From NCBI RefSeq assembly GCF_015057185.1, contig NZ_SVEV01000005.1, forward strand, positions 1 through 64,000: a stretch of 64,000 bases of DNA, written 5' to 3'. Below, one piece after another: positions 17,236 through 23,876 of this stretch (position 1 is the first letter of the stretch; each line of letters opens with the position of its first letter). The position numbers were made by a program, and so were the translations under genes. Source of the DNA: Pseudobutyrivibrio sp. GTDB taxonomy: Bacteria > Bacillota > Clostridia > Lachnospirales > Lachnospiraceae. The notes under the pieces were generated by a model. The model had not been told where the DNA came from. It worked only from the letters and a program-made list of their open reading frames with translations, and did no database searches.

Positions 17236-18405
17236 CTACCTAACTAAATGTAACTGATTCTTACTAAATCTTTTTCTTTTGAAATACGATTTAACTGCAT
17301 TTTTAATTCCTACAATAGTCTTTCCTAAGCGACCATATCTTTTGATAAACTCTTTGTCTTTCTTTTGTTCATTAACAAATGAAACATGTCCTACATATGA
17401 ATAATCATTGATATAGTCAAATAAGTAATGTAAACGATTGCTCTTTACTCCCTGATTATGATATCCGTCAGTGATATATCTCTCAGTAGCTGATACTTTT
17501 ACGTAGTTGTTGTGATAAAGGTTATACATACCTTCATCAAATCCGGTGATGATCCAAGAATCTTCCTTTCCAACCACCTTTAACTCCCCTGGACCTTCAG
17601 TAAAAAGCTTTATCTTATCATCAACTACTAGATGCTCCAGCTGCTTGTTTGAAATCCAGCCTGTTTTTAGCATTGCTGTAATGGGTCTAATCTGCTTTGT
17701 ATGAGGAAAACATGCCTCTCTAATTAGCATTCTTCTGACACACGAAGGACATGGGCTTTTTCCCGAAGGTCTAATAGGGCTTGCTTTAAATGACGCTATT
17801 GGAATCTTCTTAACCATTGCGCAATCCTTATCATGGTAGATTTCCTCTTCATCAGAATAAAAATATTTATTTTTTCTATCATCAAGTAATCTTTGCTTAT
17901 TTCCAATTAGCCTCTTTTCTTCTTTACTAAGTTCTTTAGATTTATAAGCGACCTTATCATTTTGGATAAATGCTTTACGTGCATTGTTATCTAACAACGA
18001 GAGGTCAATAATATCTTCTGGCTTATTAATTGGGCATTCTAGACCTGCTTGTTTCTTAAGATTCATCCCGTTTCTAACACTAGACTTAAGAAACTTCCAA
18101 ATTCTAGGAAATGCCTCTACTTGCAAATATATTGCATTTAGTTCCGGATCCCATTTGACCATGGATGCCTTTAAATATTCTGGAGATCTATAGTTAAAAA
18201 ATATTAGTCCTGCAGTTACTAACCTCTCTTTTATTTGTCTATCCATTTTTAAATCTTTAATTCTTCCTGAATAAAGCACTATCTTTCCATCTACTAAATC
18301 CTGTCCCCACAAAGCGATAGTAATATTACCTGACAAAGTTTTTAGAGCTTCCTTAGCTAACTCCATATTTAATTCTTTTTCGTTTTTAACTGGAATCATA
18401 ATCAA
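17236..18405 (-). CDS. Hypothetical protein with His/Cys cluster
   Basis: 389 residues, not recognised. A central segment YHDKDCAMVKKIP plus SPCPSCVRRMLIREAC forms a possible zinc site (HxxxC, CxxC). An aromatic-rich region (YHNNYVKVSATERY) and a basic tail follow. No membrane segment. It is expressed from the second copy of the 17-nt promoter element (18429-18468). Two paralogous zinc-ribbon signatures in other Lachnospiraceae proteins look similar, but no function can be given. Confidence 0.6.
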   Translation of the reverse strand: MIMIPVKNEKELNMELAKEALKTLSGNITIALWGQDLVDGKIVLYSGRIKDLKMDRQIKERLVTAGLIFFNYRSPEYLKASMVKWDPELNAIYLQVEAFPRIWKFLKSSVRNGMNLKKQAGLECPINKPEDIIDLSLLDNNARKAFIQNDKVAYKSKELSKEEKRLIGNKQRLLDDRKNKYFYSDEEEIYHDKDCAMVKKIPIASFKASPIRPSGKSPCPSCVRRMLIREACFPHTKQIRPITAMLKTGWISNKQLEHLVVDDKIKLFTEGPGELKVVGKEDSWIITGFDEGMYNLYHNNYVKVSATERYITDGYHNQGVKSNRLHYLFDYINDYSYVGHVSFVNEQKKDKEFIKRYGRLGKTIVGIKNAVKSYFKRKRFSKNQLHLVR

Positions 18406-18428
18406 AAACCTCTCGACTTCTTTTTCTG

Positions 18429-18468
18429 ATTCTAGAATATCATTTCATAGGGCGGTTTATTGGACAGC
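18429..18468 (-). promoter_or_regulatory. Second promoter with the 17-nt element
   Basis: GCTGTCCAATAAACCGC (18468-18452) is followed by 17 bp and TAGAAT (18434-18429), then CAG as at the other site. It lies 24 bp upstream of the 389-residue gene. The exact repeat and matching spacing support a shared regulator. Confidence 0.6.
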
Positions 18469-18472
18469 AAAA

Positions 18473-18506
18473 AAGCCCACCCATGCTTTCATGCATGAGT
18501 GGGCTT
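18473..18506 (-). terminator. Terminator downstream of the tail-anchored protein gene
   Basis: AAGCCCAC...GTGGGCTT encloses CATGC/GCATG, and a T6 run follows on the minus strand. It separates this gene from the promoter at 18429-18468. Confidence 0.85.
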
Positions 18507-18528
18507 ATAGCCTAAGAGTACTAAAGTA

Positions 18529-18996
18529 TTATAATAATAGTTTCCAAAAAACAAATCCTAATAAAGCAGCAATAGTAATAATAAATGCAATTGTTAATGG
18601 ATTTACACTTTCATCTTCTTCGTAATCATCAAAACTACTATATTCTACTCTCATCTTTGGTGGATTCTTCCTCGACTCTCTCATAGCCTTAGAGATAATT
18701 GCAAGAGGATCATTTTGCTTCAATAATTGCTTGTGAAAGTTTTGAAGTTCTAATAAATCTCTTTCTATCAATTCTGGCGCACCACTATCATGTGCTATTT
18801 GATTTCTGAGCCATCTTAGATGCTTTAACATTCTGTACTTTTCATTCCAATTAGGAACACTTCTAGAACCTCTAAAATCGTTTTCTTCCATCTGATTAAT
18901 ATATTCAGTCACACCTTGTTGCGACTGAAATATATCTTTACAAATGTTGTCTACTGATTTGAATTCCTCAAAAAATTCCATTTCAAGATTTGTCAT
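18529..18996 (-). CDS. Tail-anchored HEPN-like protein
   Basis: 155 residues; ATG 18996 is preferred because AAGGTGG lies just upstream (an in-frame GTG at 19005 is inside that site). A helical N-terminal domain contains LRWLRNQIAHDSG, close to the Rx4-6H motif of HEPN ribonucleases. The C-terminus is a single membrane helix (PLTIAFIITIAALLGFVFWK), giving a tail-anchored topology. Similar proteins are frequent in Lachnospiraceae without a known role. HEPN assignment is tentative. Confidence 0.6.
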   Translation of the reverse strand: MTNLEMEFFEEFKSVDNICKDIFQSQQGVTEYINQMEENDFRGSRSVPNWNEKYRMLKHLRWLRNQIAHDSGAPELIERDLLELQNFHKQLLKQNDPLAIISKAMRESRKNPPKMRVEYSSFDDYEEDESVNPLTIAFIITIAALLGFVFWKLLL

Positions 18997-19103
18997 ATGT
19001 ACCACCTTTTAAATCGGAGTGACGTGATTTGAACTCATTTTCATATTTATCATCTGAGCGTCCCCAGTGTACTGGCCTAGTAGTCCACTTATAAATATCA
19101 AAA

Positions 19104-19125
19104 GGACCCTGATTTCTCAGAGTCC
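19104..19125. repeat. Hairpin copied from the metA-GTPase terminator
   Basis: GGACCCTGA-TTTC-TCAGAGTCC differs by one base from the terminator at 37393-37414, which lies next to metA. Flanking bases also match (CAAA before, T after). It stands 150 bp from the metA fragment at 19277-19331. Confidence 0.6.
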
Positions 19126-19276
19126 TCTGCGTTCTAAAAGATATTTGGCTACCGTCGCCTCTGTAGCATCTCTTTTGACCCATAGGGTGTGTGGTTGCAA
19201 CGAAATTTACCACCTCAAATATCTCTTATTTGTATGCGTATTGTATCAAGAATTCTCTTTTTGTTAAAGAGACTGC

Positions 19277-19331
19277 TTACTTCTCGCTAATCTTATTCCA
19301 CTCATAAGGGGTGTTCTGGTACGCGTAGTAA
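19277..19331 (-). pseudogene. metA 3'-end fragment (copy B)
   Basis: The frame reads [17 protein letters not shown] and stops at 19277-19279. It matches the end of the intact metA (37428-38351) with three mismatches in 53 nt. Homology begins exactly at the Tyr-Tyr codons, and the upstream metA sequence is absent. Confidence 0.8.
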
Positions 19332-19376
19332 CGGTGGACTCTACATCTCCAAACCTGCATAAATACAGGCTTCTCT

Positions 19377-19448
19377 CGGTGGTATAATTTCATTTACTCC
19401 CGAGTTACCACCGCCAAAATGACTGATAATTCAAATCACACGGTGGTA
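19377..19448. other. Mutually exclusive stem-loops
   Basis: CGGTGGTA (19377-19384), TACCACCG (19406-19413) and CGGTGGTA (19441-19448) allow the central arm to pair with either side. CTCGG (19375-19379) and CCGAG (19400-19404) form a further alternative. It sits beside metA fragment B. Regulatory RNA or element end are both possible. Confidence 0.4.
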
Positions 19449-19457
19449 CTATTTATA

Positions 19458-20099
19458 CTACATATAGTCTTTTAACGCCACTATTTTTGAAAGAACTAAA
19501 CTACTATCACATTTTTCAATAATAGTATATTTCTCTTCCGCGAATGCTTTACTTAATATAGCGTAAATTTTCTTCTGAGGTTTAGATGAAACATCGCGAA
19601 TATCCTTCTTAAGTAGGGTATTAGGAACATTTAAATTTGTATACGAATCTTCAACAAAGCCCATACAAGCAAATGTATTTCCAGCTATTTTTTCTGAATA
19701 CAATTTCAATCCAAAATCGCTAAAATCACCAATCATTGATGCCGTCTTCTTTATATTCATCATGTTTTCAAGAACTTCCAATTTCTGAACTGACGAACCA
19801 TCTTTAGCCATTATAAAATCGTCTTCTGATAATCTTCCATCAAGACATTTTGAATAAAAATTAATTGCTGAAGTTATTTTTCTTCTATTTAACTTAAGAC
19901 CAGTCAGGTGTAGAAAATTAGATCTATAAAAAACGACCTCATATAAATCAAGTCCTTCAATTGTCTCTTTACCATTATCAATTTGCGGTTTTATTTCAGA
20001 AGGAGTTCCGTAAACAAATAGAACCTTTTGATCCTCAAGATTCTCATGATAAAGCTTTGCTGCCCTTGTAATAATTGATATTACTTTTTTCTTATCCAT
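19458..20099 (-). CDS. PBECR4-like putative RNase/toxin-domain protein
   Basis: 213 residues from ATG 20099, chosen because GAGGAAG lies upstream and the earlier ATG (20120) abuts a hairpin without a site. YRSNFLHLTGLKLNRRKI followed by FYSKCLDGRLSEDDF resembles the PBECR4 family (Barnase/EndoU/ColicinE5-D/RelE-like fold). No antitoxin follows. It is isolated between two metA fragments and preceded by the dispersed repeat. Family call moderate. Confidence 0.5.
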   Translation of the reverse strand: MDKKKVISIITRAAKLYHENLEDQKVLFVYGTPSEIKPQIDNGKETIEGLDLYEVVFYRSNFLHLTGLKLNRRKITSAINFYSKCLDGRLSEDDFIMAKDGSSVQKLEVLENMMNIKKTASMIGDFSDFGLKLYSEKIAGNTFACMGFVEDSYTNLNVPNTLLKKDIRDVSSKPQKKIYAILSKAFAEEKYTIIEKCDSSLVLSKIVALKDYM

Positions 20100-20122
20100 A
20101 ACACATTCTTCCTCTAACATTT

Positions 20123-20242
20123 AAAATGGGAATGCAATCGCCGCAGCAATTACATTCCCATTTAGTGGTTGATTTTTCCGTTGTCTGCCAACCTCCAGCA
20201 CCTATGTCTGGAAAATATCAGGTTTTTCCGTTGCCTGCCAAC
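20123..20242. repeat. 120-bp dispersed repeat, copy 1
   Basis: It opens with the hairpin AAATGGGAATG/CATTCCCATTT (20124-20163), then a 50-bp unit beginning TTTTTCCGTTG that is repeated in tandem with period 50 (20173 and 20223) and contains CCAGCACCTATGTCTGG. A second near-identical copy lies at 21803-21923. A further partial unit runs to about 20280. Confidence 0.8.
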
Positions 20243-20388
20243 CTCCAGCACCTATGTCTGGAAAAAGTATCAGATTTTAGGTGTCAACCCACCAAGGCAT
20301 ACGCCTTTCTTAATTATATATTATATCGGTCCAACCTAAAAAACAATACATATATTTCACAAAAAAACTGGCTTTATTAGGTAAAAAT

Positions 20389-20411
20389 AGCGGGTGTCTT
20401 ACCCGCTTTTT
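20389..20411 (+). terminator. Bidirectional terminator hairpin
   Basis: AGCGGGT-GTCTT-ACCCGCT is followed by T5 on the plus strand and by T5 on the minus strand. From 20,281 to 20,745 there is otherwise only the metA fragment at 20485-20553 and the hairpin at 20607-20634; no gene is seen. Confidence 0.6.
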
Positions 20412-20484
20412 GGTGGACCCGGGTCTTCCGACCAGCCCAGAAGCATCACTGCTTCTTATTGTTAATATGATAACATCATAAAAA

Positions 20485-20553
20485 CTATAATTTCAATATT
20501 TTGTTTTCTATAATCTTATTCCACTCATAAGGAGTATTCTGATATACGTAATA
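20485..20553 (-). pseudogene. metA 3'-end fragment (copy C)
   Basis: The frame reads [15 protein letters not shown] and then departs to NKILKL and a stop at 20485-20487. Homology to metA again starts exactly at Tyr-Tyr. An ACGGGC/GCCCGT inverted repeat abuts the junction. Confidence 0.75.
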
Positions 20554-20606
20554 ACACGGGCAACGACAATTTTTTTGCTCGCAAAGCCCGTAAAATCAGC
20601 ATTCTC

Positions 20607-20634
20607 GATGGTGTAGAGAGCTAACTACACCATC
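20607..20634. other. 10-bp perfect stem-loop beside metA fragment C
   Basis: GATGGTGTAG-AGAGCTAA-CTACACCATC. A further ACACCAT lies directly after it and could compete for pairing, as in the hairpin set beside fragment B. Confidence 0.45.
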
Positions 20635-20835
20635 TCCACACCATTTTTGATGGGCTATTTTTCTTCATTATACACATTTTTTTCATTAAAAAATGCCCTG
20701 ATTATTCAGAACAGATTGTTATAACTAGGTGTATCTTGTTGCTATTTAAAGTTCTTTTTTCGTTTCACTCTCAAGCTTTTTCAAATCAAAACTTATATCA
20801 TTTTGATAATGAATCACCATCGAAATAATATACAG

Positions 20836-20979
20836 CTAATTATTTTGTGTAATATGTTGTTTGCTTTTGGCATCAATCATAGCCTGAATAATATCATATT
20901 CTGCTTCTAATGCATCATATTCTGCTTTAATCTCAGGATTTTTCAGAGCTTTTTCTTTATATTCCTTGTAGCTACTCAT
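20836..20979 (-). pseudogene. N-terminal fragment of a HigA-type antitoxin
   Basis: 47 codons: MSSYKEYKEKALKNPEIKAE, then IIQAMIDAKSKQHITQN and a stop. This is the usual N-terminus of HigA/XRE antitoxins, cut where the helix-turn-helix (MTQKELA-type) should begin. The start follows the AbiEi stop directly (TAAATG) with GGAGG upstream. Confidence 0.65.
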
Positions 20980-21576
20980 TTACAAAACCTCCATGTATGT
21001 CCTAACCTTTGATTCAATATTAAATTGTCTTGCATACTTAACTATCTTTCTAGGATTACACTTGGTTGAGAAATATTCCTTCATTGCCTGTGTATATATC
21101 TGAGTATCAACAGTTTTTTTATCACGAATTAAGTCGCAGATACATCGCTCCAAATCATATATCTTTACTTCGTATCCTTGTGGGGTTACAGCATCAACAA
21201 TTCCTAAATCCCACAACTCCTTTTTGCAATAATGAAACCTCGTATTTTCATAGTCCCTTTTGATACGAGAAACATTATCACCCTGAGGAACTGTGATATC
21301 TAATTCATGAGGAACACGGTCTGATAAACCATGCAAAAACAAAGCTGTTCCATGTGAATAAATCATCTTAGGGGAGCGATTCTGTATCGTACGATACTCA
21401 TCTGGTTGATTATCAGCTATCACATAGTTTCCATGAGATTCTTTCGCAATCAGTCCGCTTATCAAGTATTGATATAAAACTAGTCTTGAGACTCCCTTGT
21501 CAGCCAATTGTTTTGCTGAAGCAATACCGTCATTTGACTCTATAATCATTTTTAGCGATTCAAATGAATAATCCAT
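20980..21576 (-). CDS. abiEi: AbiEi-family antitoxin (orphan)
   Basis: About 198 residues; ATG 21576 follows AGGCGG with proper spacing. The N-terminal winged helix (IESNDGIASAKQLADKGVSR, then YLISGLI) and the body (GTALFLHGLSDRVPHELDIT, YEVKIYDLERCICDLIRDKK) are typical of AbiEi antitoxins, which repress their operon and neutralise the AbiEii nucleotidyltransferase. No AbiEii gene follows; a HigA N-terminal fragment occupies its place. A run of TTAAAGAAC sites upstream is a likely operator. Confidence 0.85.
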   Translation of the reverse strand: MDYSFESLKMIIESNDGIASAKQLADKGVSRLVLYQYLISGLIAKESHGNYVIADNQPDEYRTIQNRSPKMIYSHGTALFLHGLSDRVPHELDITVPQGDNVSRIKRDYENTRFHYCKKELWDLGIVDAVTPQGYEVKIYDLERCICDLIRDKKTVDTQIYTQAMKEYFSTKCNPRKIVKYARQFNIESKVRTYMEVL

Positions 21577-21597
21577 AACCATCACCGCCTTTCATAT

Positions 21598-21683
21598 CGT
21601 TCTTAAATTTAACATATTAAAGAACGTTTGTGTACATATCGTTCTTTATTATTACACTTTTAAAGAACAATATATTAAAGAAC
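21598..21683. promoter_or_regulatory. Probable AbiEi operator array
   Basis: Five copies of an AAAGAAC half-site occur: CGTTCTT (21598), AAAGAACG (21619), CGTTCTTT (21640), TTAAAGAAC (21660) and TTAAAGAAC (21675). Pairs face each other as inverted repeats about 15-21 bp apart. AbiEi proteins are known to bind inverted repeats upstream of their operon. Confidence 0.6.
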
Positions 21684-21691
21684 TCATAAAA

Positions 21692-21717
21692 AAGCCATGA
21701 TCATAAAATCACGGCTT
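21692..21717 (-). terminator. Terminator of a lost gene
   Basis: AAGCC-A-TGAT pairs with ATCA-C-GGCTT (one mismatch) and T6 follows on the minus strand. It directly follows the gene relic at 21716-21799. Confidence 0.65.
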
Positions 21718-21799
21718 AGAAATCAAAAATGCTGGTTGGTAATGCTGCTGCTCCAAGTAAATCTGTTACTTCATGCTTTTCACCATCAAATACATATGT
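21716..21799 (-). pseudogene. 3' end of an unidentified gene
   Basis: The frame reads YVFDGEKHEVTDLLGAAALP then TSIFDF and stops at 21716-21718. The 5' part is replaced exactly by the hairpin end of the dispersed repeat (copy 2). It keeps its terminator. Parent family not recognised. Confidence 0.45.
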
Positions 21800-21802
21800 A
21801 TA

Positions 21803-21923
21803 AAAATGGGAATGTATATGCCGTAGCAATGTACATTCCCATTTATTGGTTGATTTTTTCGTTGCATGCCAACCTCCAGCACCTATGTCTGGAAAATATC
21901 AGGTTTTTCCGTTACCTGCCAAC
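21803..21923. repeat. 120-bp dispersed repeat, copy 2
   Basis: Same hairpin (AAATGGGAATG/CATTCCCATTT, 21804-21844) and 50-bp unit as copy 1. The loop differs but can still extend the stem, which argues for a conserved fold. It interrupts the DUF1016 fragment on one side and a gene 3' end on the other. Confidence 0.8.
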
Positions 21924-22258
21924 AACAATCGCTCATAGTGAGACCATGTAAGAATTTTTCTATTCTTATCTATTGTTGCATATTCACTAGATTGTGGGGT
22001 TACTGTCCCCACAATCTCAGGATATGTTTGATAAAATTGTACATAACGATAAAGTGAACGCTTATCAAAACCTTTTCCATATTTACGAGTTAATTCTTCC
22101 GATAATTCAGAAATAATATGCTCACCATATCGTTCAGCTCTAGTCCCACTCATGTTTTCAGTTGAAATACGCATACCAAGAAGCCAGTTTCGAAGAACCA
22201 ACACAGTATTTACAGTTGTTATTGCAGATTGCTGCGCATTTTCAATGATACAATGTAA
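21899..22258 (-). pseudogene. DUF1016 (YhcG) N-terminal fragment
   Basis: The frame holds IENAQQSAITTVNTVLVLRN, GERYGEHIISELSEEL-type segments, SLYRYVQFYQTYPEIVGTVT and LTWSHYERLL, the N-terminal domain of DUF1016 PD-(D/E)XK nuclease-like proteins. It then runs into the dispersed repeat and stops at 21899-21901. The C-terminal nuclease domain is missing. The 5' side begins immediately after the 162-bp repeat. Confidence 0.75.
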
Positions 22259-22420
22259 ATCCTTCTACCAACTGCGTTTTTCAAGCCGCAAACGCTCATG
22301 CTCGATTTCTAACATCAGCTCTTTAGCCGGAGCCGGCGCTGTATTCTCATCATATAGCAAATCAATAAGCTGATTTTGTTTCTCTATCAAATTGCTTTTT
22401 ATAAAGCTTGTTGGCTCTAA
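22259..22420 (-). repeat. Duplicated 3' end of the PF06541 gene
   Basis: These 162 bp correspond base for base, with a few changes, to 23871-24032, the last 52 codons of the PF06541 gene plus 6 bp. Both copies have the same orientation. The 1.45 kb between them carries the flavodoxin-like gene and the Phd antitoxin. Confidence 0.9.
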
Positions 22421-22444
22421 AAAAGAAAGTGCCTGACTATAGAA

Positions 22445-23131
22445 TTACCATGGTCGTTTTTTGTCCATCCAACCAGTTTCTTCCCAATATTTTTTATCAT
22501 TTGAGTTAAAACCAGTTTTTTGAATGGCACGACAAACCAGGAAAAATCCTCTAGTAAAAAGATTTGGTTTTACACGACCGCAACGTCGTCTAATCTGATT
22601 TGCCATCTTTGTTGTCTTCTTATCAATAGCCTTTTTCTTTTTTTCTGAGACCATCTCCCAATTAGTGGCTGCAACTGCAATACCGTACTTATAAGTCTTT
22701 GGTACTCCCCAATTAAAAAAGCTATGTGCCATGTCTTTGTTGGTAGATTTCGTGCCTGCACCTGCTGCAGTGCTGATGCATACCCCCTGCTTATGAAACA
22801 TATTTCTTCTTGGCCGATGAATCATCCAGCGATATCCTAAGTGATCCAAAAAGGCCTTCATGGCGCCTGTCACATGAAATACATAAACCGGACTGTTTAA
22901 AATGATTACATCTGCTTCATCCATTGCTTTTGTAATTGGATTTAATTTCTCATAATGCGGGCAATATTCTTCACCTTTCATAAAACATCCGGTGCAACCA
23001 ATACAAAACTCACCAAAATCTTTAGGTAAGAAAAACTCTTTTGTTTCTCCACCAATTTTATCTGCCAGCTCGCGTGCAATATGATACGTGGATCCTTTAT
23101 GGTTTTGTCCGCTAATAATTAATGTTTTCAT
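22445..23131 (-). CDS. Flavodoxin-fold NADPH-dependent FMN reductase family protein
   Basis: 228 residues from ATG 23131 (AAGGAG with 7-nt spacing; a second ATG at 23137 is too close). FMN phosphate loop GQNHKGSTYHIA, then FCIGCTGCFMKGEEYCPHY with a CxxC pair and a ferredoxin-like pattern, and ADVIILNSPVYVFHVTGAMK. Similar proteins are iron-sulfur flavoproteins or quinone/nitro reductases. A basic C-terminal half binds no evident cofactor. It is cargo between two 162-bp direct repeats. Confidence 0.8.
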   Translation of the reverse strand: MKTLIISGQNHKGSTYHIARELADKIGGETKEFFLPKDFGEFCIGCTGCFMKGEEYCPHYEKLNPITKAMDEADVIILNSPVYVFHVTGAMKAFLDHLGYRWMIHRPRRNMFHKQGVCISTAAGAGTKSTNKDMAHSFFNWGVPKTYKYGIAVAATNWEMVSEKKKKAIDKKTTKMANQIRRRCGRVKPNLFTRGFFLVCRAIQKTGFNSNDKKYWEETGWMDKKRPW

Positions 23132-23214
23132 AAACATACTCCTTCAAATTGCTTCTCCGGCTTTTTCCTAAAATCTTTCTTAGCCTCGTCACATATTCTA
23201 ATACTCCAAGCCAC
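23128..23214 (-). pseudogene. RelE/ParE toxin stub
   Basis: A GTG at 23214 overlaps the antitoxin stop and opens VAWSIRICDEAKKDFRK, the start of a RelE/ParE toxin. It then reads into the flavodoxin ribosome-binding site and ends at 23128 after 28 codons. The catalytic part is lost. Confidence 0.6.
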
Positions 23215-23564
23215 TACTCAAACTCCACATCATCCATTATTTTCTCTATATCTTCCATGGAGAATCCTTCGTCTTTAATAAAATCTTCAAATGGAGTAGT
23301 TTTACTGTTTTTTCTTTCGTCAGCAAGCTTTTTAAGATAATACTCTTCAAAAATGGAGAAATATCTCTCCAATGCATCTATTCTGCTTTGTGTTCTACGA
23401 TATTCTTCAACTGAAATTACCACTGCAGTTGGTTGATTATTTTTCAGTACAATATACTCTTTATTATTAAGTGCCACATCAGAAAAAATCTTTCCCGCTT
23501 TCCCTTGACTAAAATCTGATATTGGAACTAATTGCTCGGTAAACTCTGCAAATGCTACACTCAT
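23214..23564 (-). CDS. Phd/YefM-family antitoxin (orphan)
   Basis: 116 residues. LVPISDFSQGKAGKIFSDVA and IVLKNNQPTAVVISVEEYRR are the Phd/YefM DNA-binding core. The acidic C-terminus (FEDFIKDEGFSMEDIEKIM) is the toxin-binding tail. Its toxin is reduced to the stub at 23128-23214. Good Shine-Dalgarno GGAGG. Probably a still expressed repressor-like antitoxin without target. Confidence 0.85.
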   Translation of the reverse strand: MSVAFAEFTEQLVPISDFSQGKAGKIFSDVALNNKEYIVLKNNQPTAVVISVEEYRRTQSRIDALERYFSIFEEYYLKKLADERKNSKTTPFEDFIKDEGFSMEDIEKIMDDVEFE

Positions 23565-23681
23565 AAGACACCTCCTATATTATATTTATATTATAATATT
23601 AGTTAATATTTTAATCAATATTTACATATAAATTTGCTCCTCGAAAAATGCGTCTGCATCCTTATATTTTAAATAAAAAAA

Positions 23682-23698
23682 GCCAGCTTTGCGCTGGC
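23682..23698 (-). terminator. Terminator hairpin
   Basis: GCCAGC-TTTGC-GCTGGC with T7 on the minus strand and T6 on the plus strand. It follows the gene relic at 23709-23783. Confidence 0.75.
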
Positions 23699-23708
23699 CA
23701 ATTTTTTC

Positions 23709-23783
23709 TTATTTCACTTTTGCCACCATCTCCTGCACCATCTTCTTTGCATTTTTAGATAGTAGAAACTTGTGATTATTATG
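23709..23783 (-). pseudogene. 3' end of an unidentified gene
   Basis: 24 codons, HKFLLSKNAKKMVQEMVAKV plus lysine and stop, in front of a terminator. The upstream frame is closed. The same pattern (gene tail plus terminator) occurs at 21692-21799. Confidence 0.4.
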
Positions 23784-23876
23784 TTATTTTCGCTATTTAC
23801 TTCTTTGATAATTTCATCATTCTTAGATTGATTTTCAATATAACAGTTTTAGCCATAATCACACTAAAATATCCTT

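Noticed and set aside
18983-19213. 76-codon minus-strand ORF upstream of the tail-anchored gene
   Set aside because: It runs through the copied terminator hairpin and has no recognisable protein pattern. AGGTGG at its start is weak. Probably an accidental open frame.
19377-19448. T-box riboswitch
   Set aside because: Only a partial antiterminator-like string is present, with no specifier loop, AG bulge or downstream aminoacyl-tRNA or amino-acid gene.
20173-20280. Possible CRISPR array
   Set aside because: The 50-bp units are contiguous without spacers, and no cas gene is present.
20126-20380. Plus-strand ORF over the 120-bp repeat
   Set aside because: It only translates the tandem repeat; the second copy gives a different frame structure.
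20389-20450. Possible tRNA remnant (GCGGGTG start)
   Set aside because: No D, anticodon or T arm can be drawn; the sequence is a simple terminator hairpin.
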